From JARRNJ01 sp037385045 (GTDB lineage Bacteria > Pseudomonadota > Gammaproteobacteria > JASBUN01), in assembly GCA_037385045.1 (NCBI GenBank), contig JARRNJ010000074.1, positions 1-15,536 of the forward strand: a stretch of DNA of 15,536 bases, in the 5' to 3' direction. Shown piece by piece: positions 6,698 through 14,424 of this stretch; position 1 is the first letter of the stretch, and each line of letters begins with the position of its first letter. Below the pieces are notes generated by a model. That model was not told the origin of the DNA. It did no database searches and worked only from the letters and a program-made list of their open reading frames with translations. A program made the position numbers and the translations under genes.

Positions 6698-9033
6698 TTG
6701 AATATCCGCTGCAGCCAATCCAGACCCTTGTTCTTGCATGGTGCTTCACCTTCGGGCACGGACCCCTTGATGAACGGCAATTGTACCGCACCTTCGCAGT
6801 CCTTCCGCGTCGGCAGTCCGGTCCCTGGATCGATCCACGCATAAACCACGTCATCGGGCGCAGTCAGGGACAGGGCGCGGGGCCGCAGGGACTGCATCAC
6901 CCGGCCCCAGACCCGCAGCGCGCCGCTGCTGCCGGTAAGGCCGGTGGGCTGATTGTCGTCGGTGCCGAGCCAGACCACCGCCAGGTAGTCGTTGGTGAAT
7001 CCGGCGAACCAGCTGTCGCGCATGTCGTCGGTGGTTCCGGTCTTGCCGGCGGCGGTGACGTCGGGCGGAAGAAAATCGTGCACCCCGGTTCCGGTCCCCT
7101 CCTCGACCACCTTTTCCAGGGCGGTATCGAGCAGGAACACGCTGTCGGGCCTGGCCACCTGCTTGACGGTCAGCGGGTAGCGCGACAACGGCGCGCCGTC
7201 GGCGGTGAGCACCGCGCGGATGCTGCGCAACGGCGTGCGGAACCCACCCGCCGCCAGCGTCTGGTACATCTGCGACACTTCCAACGGCGACAGCGGCACG
7301 GCGCCCAGGAGCATGGACGGATAGGCCTTGATCGGCCGCCGGATGCCCAGCCGGCGCAGGGTATCCACGACCACGCCAAGCCCAACGTTCATACCCAGGC
7401 GCGCCGTGGGTACGTTGTAGGAGTGGGCCAGCGCCCGGTACAGCAACACCTGGCCGTGATACTGGCGGTCGTAGTTGTGCGGCGCCCACACCTTGCCATC
7501 GCCGTCGCGCACCTGCAGCGGACTGTCCTCGAGCAGCGTCGCCAGCGTATAGCGCTGCGGCTGACTCAGCGCGGCCAGATAGACCGCCGGCTTGATCAAC
7601 GAGCCCACCTGGCGCACGGCGTCCAACGCCCGGTTGAAGCCGGCGAAGCGCGGGTCACGCCCGCCCACCACCGCCGCCACCTCGCCGCTGTCGGTATGGG
7701 TGACCACGATCGCTCCCTGCAGCGTGCCCGCTTTCAGGCGGTGGGCATGTTCCAGGCGTCGGATCTGCGCTTCCAGGCCCTGCTCGGCGTCACGCTGCAC
7801 GGTGGGATCCAGCGTAGTGAAGATCTGCAGGCCTTCCGAGGTGAGATCCTCTTCCCGGTAGTCGCGGCGCAGCTGGCGGCGCACCAAATCGAGGAACGCC
7901 GGATAGGGACTGACGCCGCTGGGCGCCGTTGCCGTGACACCCAGGGGTTGATGTTTGGCGCGGTCGGCTTCCGCGGCTGACACCACATGCTGCTGCGCCA
8001 TGACATCGAGTACCAGATTACGGCGCGCGAGCGCGCGGTGCGGATGCCGGCGCGGATCGTAGTACGACGGCCCTTTCACCAATCCCACCAGCAACGCCAC
8101 CTGCGCCAGGTCGAGCTTCTGCACCGGGCGCTGGAAGTAGAACTGGCTCGCCAGGCCGAAGCCATGAATGGATCGCTTGCCGTCCTGGCCCAGGTACACC
8201 TCATTGAGGTACGACTCCAGAATCTCGCGCTTGTCGTAGTGCAGCTCCAGCAACAGCGCCATGACCGCTTCGTTCGCCTTGCGCCACAGGGTGCGCCGGT
8301 TGCTGAGAAAGTAGTTCTTCACCAATTGCTGGGTCAGCGTGCTGCCGCCCTGCACGGTGCGCCCGGCGCGCAGATTGGCCCATAGCGCCCGGGCGATCGC
8401 GCGGGGGTTGATGCCGTGGTGATGGTAGAAGTCGCGGTCTTCGACCGCGATCAGGCCCTTGACCAGGTCCTGCGGCACATCGCTTACCCGCACCAGGATC
8501 CGGTCCTCGTTGTGGGACGGATAGATGCTGGCGATCAGGGCCGGATCGAGGCGGACCAATGGCAGCGCCTTGCCGCTGCGGGCGTCGGTCAGGGCGGTGA
8601 CCACGCCGCCATCCACCCGCAACCGCACGTCGTGGGAGGGCTCCTTGCCGTCCCAGAAGGTGAACGGCCGGCTGATGATATGGAAGCGGTCGGCGCTGCG
8701 GCTGTAACTGCCGGGTTCGGTGGCGCGGCCGACCGGACGGTAGCGGACCAGATGCAGCTCGAACACCAGGTTGCCCGGGTCCAGCACCATGCCCGGATAC
8801 AGCTCCAGCGGCCGGGCATACACCCGCGCCGGAAGCTCCCAACGCCGGCCCTCGAATTGGCTGCGGATGGTGTAGTCCAGGTAGAACACGTACCCGGCCG
8901 CCACCAGAACCGCCAGCGGCACACCCCACATCAGGATGCGGCGCAGAAGACTTTTGTTACGCTTGTTGGACTTGCGGCGCGGTTTGCGGGAACGGGAGCG
9001 CTTCCGCGTGCTGCGCGAGGAACGACGTGCCAT
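6694..9033 (-). CDS. mrcB: Penicillin-binding protein 1B, bifunctional peptidoglycan synthase
   Basis: The protein has 779 residues, close to pseudomonad PBP1b. A very basic cytoplasmic tail (1-31) precedes one membrane helix (about 34-52). Next is a UB2H-like region (about 68-150), the docking site for Lpo activators. The glycosyltransferase family 51 domain (about 170-345) has the catalytic motif AVEDRDFYHHHGINP with E198, then QGGSTLTQQLVKN (228-240) and KANEAVMALLLE with E255. The transpeptidase domain carries the SxxK box GSLIKP with nucleophile S478, SYN at 538-540 and KTG at 664-666. All key residues for glycan polymerisation and cross-linking are intact, and beta-lactams should acylate S478. 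The ATG at 9033 is preceded only by a weak AAGTGAG site. The gene lies 25 bp downstream of the DUF4197 gene on the same strand, so read-through is possible. Its 3' end overlaps the LpoP-like gene by 4 nt. Confidence 0.97.
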   Translation of the reverse strand: MARRSSRSTRKRSRSRKPRRKSNKRNKSLLRRILMWGVPLAVLVAAGYVFYLDYTIRSQFEGRRWELPARVYARPLELYPGMVLDPGNLVFELHLVRYRPVGRATEPGSYSRSADRFHIISRPFTFWDGKEPSHDVRLRVDGGVVTALTDARSGKALPLVRLDPALIASIYPSHNEDRILVRVSDVPQDLVKGLIAVEDRDFYHHHGINPRAIARALWANLRAGRTVQGGSTLTQQLVKNYFLSNRRTLWRKANEAVMALLLELHYDKREILESYLNEVYLGQDGKRSIHGFGLASQFYFQRPVQKLDLAQVALLVGLVKGPSYYDPRRHPHRALARRNLVLDVMAQQHVVSAAEADRAKHQPLGVTATAPSGVSPYPAFLDLVRRQLRRDYREEDLTSEGLQIFTTLDPTVQRDAEQGLEAQIRRLEHAHRLKAGTLQGAIVVTHTDSGEVAAVVGGRDPRFAGFNRALDAVRQVGSLIKPAVYLAALSQPQRYTLATLLEDSPLQVRDGDGKVWAPHNYDRQYHGQVLLYRALAHSYNVPTARLGMNVGLGVVVDTLRRLGIRRPIKAYPSMLLGAVPLSPLEVSQMYQTLAAGGFRTPLRSIRAVLTADGAPLSRYPLTVKQVARPDSVFLLDTALEKVVEEGTGTGVHDFLPPDVTAAGKTGTTDDMRDSWFAGFTNDYLAVVWLGTDDNQPTGLTGSSGALRVWGRVMQSLRPRALSLTAPDDVVYAWIDPGTGLPTRKDCEGAVQLPFIKGSVPEGEAPCKNKGLDWLQRIFK

Positions 9034-9058
9034 CGAGTCTCACTTGGTGATCGGAGTA

Positions 9059-9829
9059 TCAGTGCTGCAGCGTACTGCCGAACACCTTCTTCAACAGTTC
9101 GGTGGTGCGGGCCACAGGATTCTCGCGGATGCGCTTCTCCTCGTTGGCCACCATCAGGAACAGCCCGTCCAGGGTCTTGTCGGTAACGTACTTGTCGATG
9201 TCGCCCATGTCGTCGCTCAACATGCCTCGCGCGAACCCCAGGCGCTCGACCAGGCGCTTGTAGGCAGCGGTGACACCGGCGCGATTGGTGGCCTGACGCA
9301 CGATCGGGAGCATCTTCTCGCTGAGCCGGCTGCTGGTCTTTTGGCGAAAATATCGCGTCGCCGCATCCTGCGGCCCGCGCAGGATTTTCATCGCATCGTC
9401 GACGGTAAGCTGTTTCACCGCGTCCTTGAACACCGGCGCTGCGGTCACCACCGCCTGTTCCGCCGCGTGATTCATGGCGGCCACGAATTCGTCCGCGTAT
9501 TTGTCCTGGCCCAGCCGCCGCAGGGTCTTCTCCACCGTGCGCATGTGCTTGGGCATCGGTATGCGCACCTGGGCGTTGTCGAGAAATCCGCCGGGTTTGC
9601 CCAACTCATCGATGGCGCGGCGCGTACCTTTGGCCAGCGCCTCCTTCAGCCCTCTGGCCACTTCCGCCGAACTCAGTCCGGCACCGCCGCCTGAATCAGT
9701 TCCAGTGCTCTTCTGCCCCGACTCGCCGCCACCCATGATGCCCCGCAGCAGGTCGCCGAGGCCGGCCGAAGCCGGCTCCACCAACGCCGTGCACAACAGC
9801 AGTAATGCTATACTTTTTAACCATCTCAT
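9059..9829 (-). CDS. DUF4197 family exported protein
   Basis: The product is 256 residues with a Sec signal peptide (MRWLKSIALLLLCTALVEPA; probable cleavage after A22 in ASA). A Gly/Ser-rich linker spans about 25-50 (GESGQKSTGTDSGGGAG), followed by a long helical domain to the end. The segments LSSAEVARGLKEALAKGT, FLDNAQVRIPMPKHM and DKTLDGLFLMVANEEKRIRE are characteristic of DUF4197, a widespread periplasmic family of unknown function. An ATG at 9829 with AGGAG 8 nt upstream fixes the start. The gene is divergent from the kinase-like gene at 9889 and precedes the PBP1b gene by 25 bp; whether it takes part in wall synthesis is not known. The first codons are AT-rich compared with the rest of the window. 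Confidence 0.88.
   Translation of the reverse strand: MRWLKSIALLLLCTALVEPASAGLGDLLRGIMGGGESGQKSTGTDSGGGAGLSSAEVARGLKEALAKGTRRAIDELGKPGGFLDNAQVRIPMPKHMRTVEKTLRRLGQDKYADEFVAAMNHAAEQAVVTAAPVFKDAVKQLTVDDAMKILRGPQDAATRYFRQKTSSRLSEKMLPIVRQATNRAGVTAAYKRLVERLGFARGMLSDDMGDIDKYVTDKTLDGLFLMVANEEKRIRENPVARTTELLKKVFGSTLQH
9806..9814 (+). promoter_or_regulatory. Candidate extended -10 promoter for the kinase-like gene
   Basis: TGCTATACT is an extended -10 element (TGn plus TATACT, five of six matches to the consensus) in an AT-rich island otherwise rare in this GC-rich window. It would start transcription about 65 nt before the ATG at 9889. No good -35 is present, which is tolerated for extended -10 promoters. 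It overlaps the first codons of the divergent DUF4197 gene, so this is a weak prediction. Confidence 0.35.
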
Positions 9830-9837
9830 TGTGTGCT

Positions 9838-9842
9838 CTCCT
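9838..9842 (-). promoter_or_regulatory. Ribosome binding site of the DUF4197 gene
   Basis: On the minus strand AGGAG is 8 nt upstream of the ATG at 9829 and supports this start, which also places a proper signal peptide at the N-terminus. The divergent gap of 59 bp (9830-9888) must hold control signals for both genes. Confidence 0.6.
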
Positions 9843-9888
9843 GCACGCAGCCATGGCGTGAACCAACCAGAAAATCTAACGCGACAGC

Positions 9889-11466
9889 ATGGAACCCGAC
9901 GCCCAAACCCGCCTCATTGAAGCCCTGCACAATCCGGATCGATTCCCGCATCCCTGCACCGACTTCCAGCTGATCGAGACCCACATCTCCTGGGTCATAC
10001 TGTGCGGCCCCTATGCATACAAGATCAAGAAAGCGGTGAATCTGGGCTTTCTCGATTTTTCCACCCTCGAGCGGCGGCGCCACTTCTGCGAGGAGGAATT
10101 GCGCCTGAACCGGCGCCTGGCCCCGCAGCTGTACCTGCAGGTAGTGCATTTTAGCGGATCTCCGGACGCACCCCAACTCGGCGGCCCGGGAAAACCCGTT
10201 GAATATGCAGTAAAAATGGCCCGCTTCAGCCAGCAGGACCTGCTGGCGCGGATGGCACGGGAACATCGGCTGCAGGCACTGCACATCGATCATATGATCG
10301 AGCAAATCGCCGCGTTTCACAAACGCATTCCGGCCGCTGCCGCCGATTCCGGCTACGGCACGCCGGAAGCCGTGGCGCGGCCGGTGGAAGAGAACTTCGC
10401 GCAGATCCGCGAACGCACCGGCAACCCCGAACAGTTGCGGGTGCTCGAGGCCGTTGAGCAATGGAGCCGCGAAGAACAACAGCGCCGCAGCGCGGTCTTC
10501 GCCGAGCGCCGCGAGCACGGCTTCGTGCGCGAATGCCATGGCGACCTGCACCTCGGCAACATGGCGTGGGTGGGTCAGGAACTGCTGATCTTCGACGGCA
10601 TCGAGTTCAACCCGTCGTTGTACTGGATCGACGTCATGAGTGAGGCGGCGTTTCTGTGCATGGACCTGGAAGACCGCGGCTATGCGCCTTTCGCCTATCG
10701 CTTTCTCAACGGCTACCTGGAGCACACCGGCGACTACGCCGGTCTGACCGTGTGCCGCTACTATCTGGCCTACCGGGCCATGGTGCGGGCCAAGGTGGCG
10801 GGCATCCGCATGCAGCAGGAGCCGGCGCCCGAGCGCAATCGGGAAGCCGATGAACTGCGGGGTTACCTCGATTTGGCGCTGAGCTACGTTCGGCCACGCC
10901 GCCCCTTGCTGCTCATCACCCACGGTCTGTCCGCCAGCGGCAAGTCAACGTTGAGCGCCCCCTTGGCCGAACGGCTGCCGGCCATACGTGTCCGATCCGA
11001 CCGCGAGCGCCAGCGGCTGTACGGCTCGTCGGACGAGGATGCGGCGGGCGTGGTCGAAGGCGGGATCTACACGCCCAAAGCCACCGAGCAGACGTACGGA
11101 CGCCTGTTGCGGTTGGCGGAGGCGATTCTGCAGGCGGGTTTCAGCGTAATCGTCGATGCCGCCTTTCTAAAGGCCGAGCAGCGTGCCCCCTTCCGGCGCC
11201 TCGCTGCACGCCTGCGGACGCCGTTCCGGATCATCCATTTCGATGCGCCTGTCGAGGTATTGCGCCGCCGCATCCGCCAACGGCAGGCTGCCGGCGGCGA
11301 TATTTCGGAAGCCGATGTGCAGGTGCTCGAACACCAGATCCAGACCTATCAAGGCCTGCTCGCCGCCGAGACCGACGTTTCGCTCCGCATCGACACCGAA
11401 GCGGTCACCGACGCGGCGGCGGTACAAGACCTGTTGAACCGCCATCTGCGGGCGAGTAGCGAGTAG
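9889..11466 (+). CDS. Two-domain protein: aminoglycoside-phosphotransferase-like kinase fused to P-loop ATPase/kinase
   Basis: The protein has 525 residues, the usual length of a conserved family annotated as a bifunctional aminoglycoside phosphotransferase/ATP-binding protein. The N-terminal half has the APH-type fold: conserved SWVILCGPYAYKIKKAVNLG (34-53), where a lysine around 45-48 may bind ATP, a catalytic loop HGDLHLGN (217-224) and a metal-binding IFDGIEF with D236. The C-terminal half has a Walker A motif GLSASGKST (346-354) and later RSDRERQRLYG (369-379) and IVDAAFLKAEQR (421-432), as in AAA_33/zeta-toxin-like small-molecule kinases. Both nucleotide sites look intact. The substrate is unknown; such chromosomal proteins are not established resistance enzymes. 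The ATG at 9889 has no strong ribosome binding site. It is a single-gene unit, divergent from DUF4197 and convergent with the sortase gene. Confidence 0.87.
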   Translation: MEPDAQTRLIEALHNPDRFPHPCTDFQLIETHISWVILCGPYAYKIKKAVNLGFLDFSTLERRRHFCEEELRLNRRLAPQLYLQVVHFSGSPDAPQLGGPGKPVEYAVKMARFSQQDLLARMAREHRLQALHIDHMIEQIAAFHKRIPAAAADSGYGTPEAVARPVEENFAQIRERTGNPEQLRVLEAVEQWSREEQQRRSAVFAERREHGFVRECHGDLHLGNMAWVGQELLIFDGIEFNPSLYWIDVMSEAAFLCMDLEDRGYAPFAYRFLNGYLEHTGDYAGLTVCRYYLAYRAMVRAKVAGIRMQQEPAPERNREADELRGYLDLALSYVRPRRPLLLITHGLSASGKSTLSAPLAERLPAIRVRSDRERQRLYGSSDEDAAGVVEGGIYTPKATEQTYGRLLRLAEAILQAGFSVIVDAAFLKAEQRAPFRRLAARLRTPFRIIHFDAPVEVLRRRIRQRQAAGGDISEADVQVLEHQIQTYQGLLAAETDVSLRIDTEAVTDAAAVQDLLNRHLRASSE

Positions 11467-11479
11467 GCGGGAGGCGGAC

Positions 11480-11512
11480 GGTGCGTTGCCGCCTTGCGGC
11501 GTCGAACGCACC
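11480..11512. terminator. Hairpin terminator between convergent genes
   Basis: GGTGCGTT (11480-11487) pairs with AACGCACC (11505-11512). Inside it GCCGC pairs with GCGGC around a CTT loop, leaving a 4-nt GTCG bulge. The stem is strong and lies between the kinase-like gene and the sortase gene, which face each other across 60 bp, so it could stop transcription from both sides. There is no clear T-run on either side, so factor-independent activity is uncertain. Confidence 0.6.
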
Positions 11513-11526
11513 CTGCTCGCCACGGG

Positions 11527-12105
11527 CTACCGGATCACCGCCCGGGCGGTGACCAGGTAGCGCAGCGGTCCGCCGGGTACGATGGCGTCAAACGGATAGC
11601 AGGTCACCAGCGTCAGCATCGGCGTGTTGCCGCCGGCCGCCAGCCGCGCGTTGGTGCCGTTCACGACCCGCGTTGCCGTGACCCGGAAACGCTTTACCGA
11701 ACCATCGGTCGACTCCACCTCGATGGGCTCGCCCACTTTTACATATTGCAGGAAGCGGAAATGGGTGTCGCGGTGACCGCTGATGACGCTGTCACCCGCT
11801 TGGCCCGGCAAGGGCGTCCCGGACAGGTGGCCGGGCGCGAACGCCAGGGTGCGGCCGGTCGCTCCGGCCAGCACGATCAAGTCCACGTGCCGGCGCGGAA
11901 ACCGCAGTCGCGCCACCGGCCAGGTGTCCGCCCACGGCCATGGTTTGACGTGGCCGGCGCCGGCGCGGGCCTCGCTCCAGGCCCGCTCCAGCAGGCGTTG
12001 AGCCAGCCAGGCCTTGGCGTGAATATAGCCGCCGGCCCCCAACTGCCAGGTGCCGAGGACGGCAAGCAGCAGTGCAAGAACCTGGCCCGCGCGACGCCGG
12101 CGCAT
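11527..12105 (-). CDS. Class GN sortase (dedicated Gram-negative sortase)
   Basis: This 192-residue cysteine transpeptidase has an N-terminal membrane anchor (about 7-28, GQVLALLLAVLGTWQLGAGG) and a sortase domain facing the periplasm. The catalytic triad is visible: H111 in ISGHRDTHF, C169 in TLVTCYPFD and R182 in GPLRYLVTA. The size and the segments LAFAPGHLSGTP and FRFLQYVKVGEPIEV match the class GN (marine proteobacterial) sortases, which occur as one enzyme beside one substrate. The ATG at 12105 follows the target protein stop by a single nucleotide, so translation is coupled; an upstream frame to 12168 lies inside the target gene. It should cleave the LPQTA signal of the protein encoded just upstream, but the acceptor in a Gram-negative envelope is unknown. 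Confidence 0.93.
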   Translation of the reverse strand: MRRRRAGQVLALLLAVLGTWQLGAGGYIHAKAWLAQRLLERAWSEARAGAGHVKPWPWADTWPVARLRFPRRHVDLIVLAGATGRTLAFAPGHLSGTPLPGQAGDSVISGHRDTHFRFLQYVKVGEPIEVESTDGSVKRFRVTATRVVNGTNARLAAGGNTPMLTLVTCYPFDAIVPGGPLRYLVTARAVIR

Positions 12106-12106
12106 G

Positions 12107-14257
12107 TCAGCGCCCGCTGCGGCGCAGACCCAGATACAGACCCAGGGCCGCCAGCGACAGGAGCGCACCGAACAGCAGATTGAGTTCGGCAGGCGTCGCG
12201 GTCTGCGGCAGGCGCCCGAAGACCTTGCCGTATTGCCAACCGTGGGGCAGGTTGGTCGGCACGTTGCCCCGGGTCAGAGGCTGACCTTGCGGGCGCGACG
12301 GCGTCACATCCACTGCCACCAGGCTGGTGTATTTGCTCACCAGATGATGCTGCAGCGCCACCGCAACCACCTGGCGACGCACGCTGGCGCGGTCAGCGCC
12401 GTCGTGGAGACTGTCCATCAGCGCGGCGATCTTGCTACGAGCCCACAGCACACCGACTCCGGCACCGGCGCGTCCGTTGTGCAGCGGCAATTGCACCCGC
12501 CAGCGGGTGTTGCCGCGCAAGCCGGTCAACACCGCCGAACCGCCGCCCGTGCCCTCCAGTCTGGCCGTAAACACCACGGGTTCACCCAGATACAGGTCGT
12601 GGAGGCGGCGCGGCCACATCTGCGCCTGCACGCCCGCGGGCCATTGAACGTTGAGATGGGACATGACCGGATGTTCCAGCTTGGCGAACAGCTCGTGCAT
12701 TTTCGCCCCCACCTCCGTGACGCTGCCGATGTAGGTGTAGGTTCCGCGGCCGTACTGGGCCGCCTTGCGCATGAAATAGCTGTTGGGCGCGGACCCGATC
12801 CCGACCGTGAACAGGCGGCTGTCGCCCAGGTGCGTCCTGATCAGATTGAACAGCTGCGCTTCGTTGCCGACGCTGCCGTCGGTAAGGAACACCACCTGAC
12901 GCAGGCGCTGCCCGTCCTCCTTGCCCGCCAAGGCCGCGGTCAGCGCCGGGGCCATCTCGGTGCCGCCGGTGGCCTGGAGTCGCGACACATATTGATGAGC
13001 CAATTGCACGTGGCTCCGGTCCGCCGGCTGCACCCGCTCGAACAGTTGTTGGGTAATCGAGTTGAATTGAATCACGTTGAACCGGTCCCGGGGGGACAAC
13101 TGGTCCAGTGCCAGGTTCAGCGCCCGCCGCGCCTGGCGGATCGACGCTCCACCCATGGAACCCGAGGTATCAATGACGTAGATCACGTCCCGCGGCAACC
13201 GGTTAGCGGCACCGTCCTCGTCGGCCGGCGGCACGATCATCACCAGCGCGTAGCGATCCTTGCCGGCGGTCTCGGTAAACAACGCCGCCCGCGGCTCGTG
13301 CCCACGCTCGGGGCGCCAGGTCAGTTCGAAATCGCGGTCCGCCGGCACCGCACCGTCGGCCAGGGTCACGGTCACCTTGCCATGGCCGTGCCGGTCCAGG
13401 CGCACCGGATGATAAGGGCTTTCCACCGTGGCCAGGGGGAACCCGGCATCCAGTTGCACCCGCAGCCGCACCGGGTTGACCTTGCCGCGGGACGGCGGCA
13501 GCACCGGCGGCGTAATGCGCGAGGCGTCCGGAACCACGTCGGTGTCGCGGGCCCAACCGCCGCCGGAAAATCCGCTCACTGTTTCGTCGCGCTGAACCGG
13601 CGCTCCCGGGATGTAACGGGGCCCGACCACCATGGGGAAGCGCAGATCGAAGCGCCCGTGGTCATAGCGCAGGATCTGCTGGTACTCGATTTCGATGGTC
13701 ACTTCCTCTCCGGGCCCGATGTTGGCCACGGCGCTGGTGAAGATGTTGGGGCGTTGCTGCTCCAGCAGCGATGCTTTCCGTCCGGCCCGCTTGGCCCGTT
13801 GGTAGATCTTGCGCGCTTCCTGCCGCTCCCTGATCTGCCCCTCGATTACCCGTTCGCCGACGCGCATGCGCATGTGGTCCACCGCCGCGTTCTCCGGCAG
13901 GGGGAACACGTAGACTCCTTCCAGCCAGCGATGTCCGGGGTTGCGAAAGTGCTGCACGACCTTGGCCCGGGCGATCATGCCACTGACCCGGATGTCCACG
14001 TCGGTGTTCAGCACGGGTGCGCGACGGTACGGTACCCCGTCGTCCGTTCGCAACAGCAGACTGCCGCTGCCCACGTCGCTCAGCCGCGCCTGCGGCATCC
14101 GCGCAGCGTCGGTGCCGGCGGCACGGGCGCCGGCGGGCAACACCAGCACCAGCAACGCCAGCACCAGGGCGCTGACCAAACCGGCACCGATGCCCGCCGC
14201 CGCCCCTGCAGCCAATGTGCGGCCCACGCCGCCCCTCGTTCCCTGTTCAGCCATCAT
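12107..14257 (-). CDS. Sortase target protein with VIT and von Willebrand A domains
   Basis: The protein has 716 residues. An N-terminal hydrophobic export signal (about 12-47, ending near AGARAAG) precedes a VIT domain (about 75-200; LNTDVDIRVSGMIARAKV, WLEGVYVFPLPENAAV, RAKRAGRKASLLEQQRPNIF). A vWA domain (about 355-530) has a complete MIDAS: DTSGS (D363, S365, S367), T433 in GGTE and D460 in LTDG, so it should bind a divalent metal and a protein or matrix ligand. The C-terminus is a sorting signal: LPQTA (683-687), a hydrophobic helix (about 691-710) and the basic tail RRSGR. This matches the marine proteobacterial sortase target family. GGAGG 6 nt before the ATG at 14257 selects this start (a second ATG follows at once); a longer frame to 14428 has no ribosome binding site. 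The sortase gene follows after 1 nt. Confidence 0.94.
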   Translation of the reverse strand: MMAEQGTRGGVGRTLAAGAAAGIGAGLVSALVLALLVLVLPAGARAAGTDAARMPQARLSDVGSGSLLLRTDDGVPYRRAPVLNTDVDIRVSGMIARAKVVQHFRNPGHRWLEGVYVFPLPENAAVDHMRMRVGERVIEGQIRERQEARKIYQRAKRAGRKASLLEQQRPNIFTSAVANIGPGEEVTIEIEYQQILRYDHGRFDLRFPMVVGPRYIPGAPVQRDETVSGFSGGGWARDTDVVPDASRITPPVLPPSRGKVNPVRLRVQLDAGFPLATVESPYHPVRLDRHGHGKVTVTLADGAVPADRDFELTWRPERGHEPRAALFTETAGKDRYALVMIVPPADEDGAANRLPRDVIYVIDTSGSMGGASIRQARRALNLALDQLSPRDRFNVIQFNSITQQLFERVQPADRSHVQLAHQYVSRLQATGGTEMAPALTAALAGKEDGQRLRQVVFLTDGSVGNEAQLFNLIRTHLGDSRLFTVGIGSAPNSYFMRKAAQYGRGTYTYIGSVTEVGAKMHELFAKLEHPVMSHLNVQWPAGVQAQMWPRRLHDLYLGEPVVFTARLEGTGGGSAVLTGLRGNTRWRVQLPLHNGRAGAGVGVLWARSKIAALMDSLHDGADRASVRRQVVAVALQHHLVSKYTSLVAVDVTPSRPQGQPLTRGNVPTNLPHGWQYGKVFGRLPQTATPAELNLLFGALLSLAALGLYLGLRRSGR

Positions 14258-14414
14258 TGCTGTCCTCCGTTGCCTGCACACCAACCGCCGCCGGCTGATC
14301 CCGGCCGTCTGCCAGAAACCAAGCGTCCTCGGGGCCGGGGGGAACCGGATAGGTGAAGATGTATTCCGGCGCCCAATAGAGAAAGTCTTCTGATTCGGGT
14401 ACCAACGGTGCCAT
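14247..14414 (-). CDS. Small hypothetical protein (55 aa) inside the sortase operon
   Basis: An ATG at 14414 opens a 55-residue frame, MAPLVPESEDFLYWAPEYIF and on to a very acidic C-terminus (QATEDSNDG). It is preceded by GAGGGG (14421-14426 on the minus strand), 6 nt from the ATG, and starts 10 nt after the pdsO stop; its end overlaps the start of the target gene by 11 nt. This tight packing supports translation. The product is rich in aromatic residues and prolines (FLYW, EYIFTYPVPPGPEDAW), has a strong net negative charge, no signal peptide and no membrane helix. I recognise no family. It may be a cytoplasmic partner or a translational coupler for the large substrate. Chance ORFs are common in GC-rich DNA, which keeps the confidence moderate. 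Confidence 0.55.
   Translation of the reverse strand: MAPLVPESEDFLYWAPEYIFTYPVPPGPEDAWFLADGRDQPAAVGVQATEDSNDG
14264..14268 (-). promoter_or_regulatory. Ribosome binding site of the sortase target gene
   Basis: On the minus strand GGAGG lies 6 nt upstream of the ATG at 14257. It decides the start against longer frames. It lies inside the small ORF, so ribosomes finishing that ORF could reinitiate here. Confidence 0.7.
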
Positions 14415-14424
14415 GACTGTCCCC

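Noticed and set aside
9889..11466. Aminoglycoside resistance gene
   Set aside because: The APH-like fold is shared by many small-molecule kinases, and the C-terminal P-loop fusion is typical of a housekeeping family; nothing indicates transfer or a resistance context.
12050..14356. Plus-strand open frame of nearly 770 codons opposite the sortase target gene
   Set aside because: It mirrors the VIT/vWA gene, has His/Arg/Gln-rich composition and no recognisable domain or ribosome binding site.
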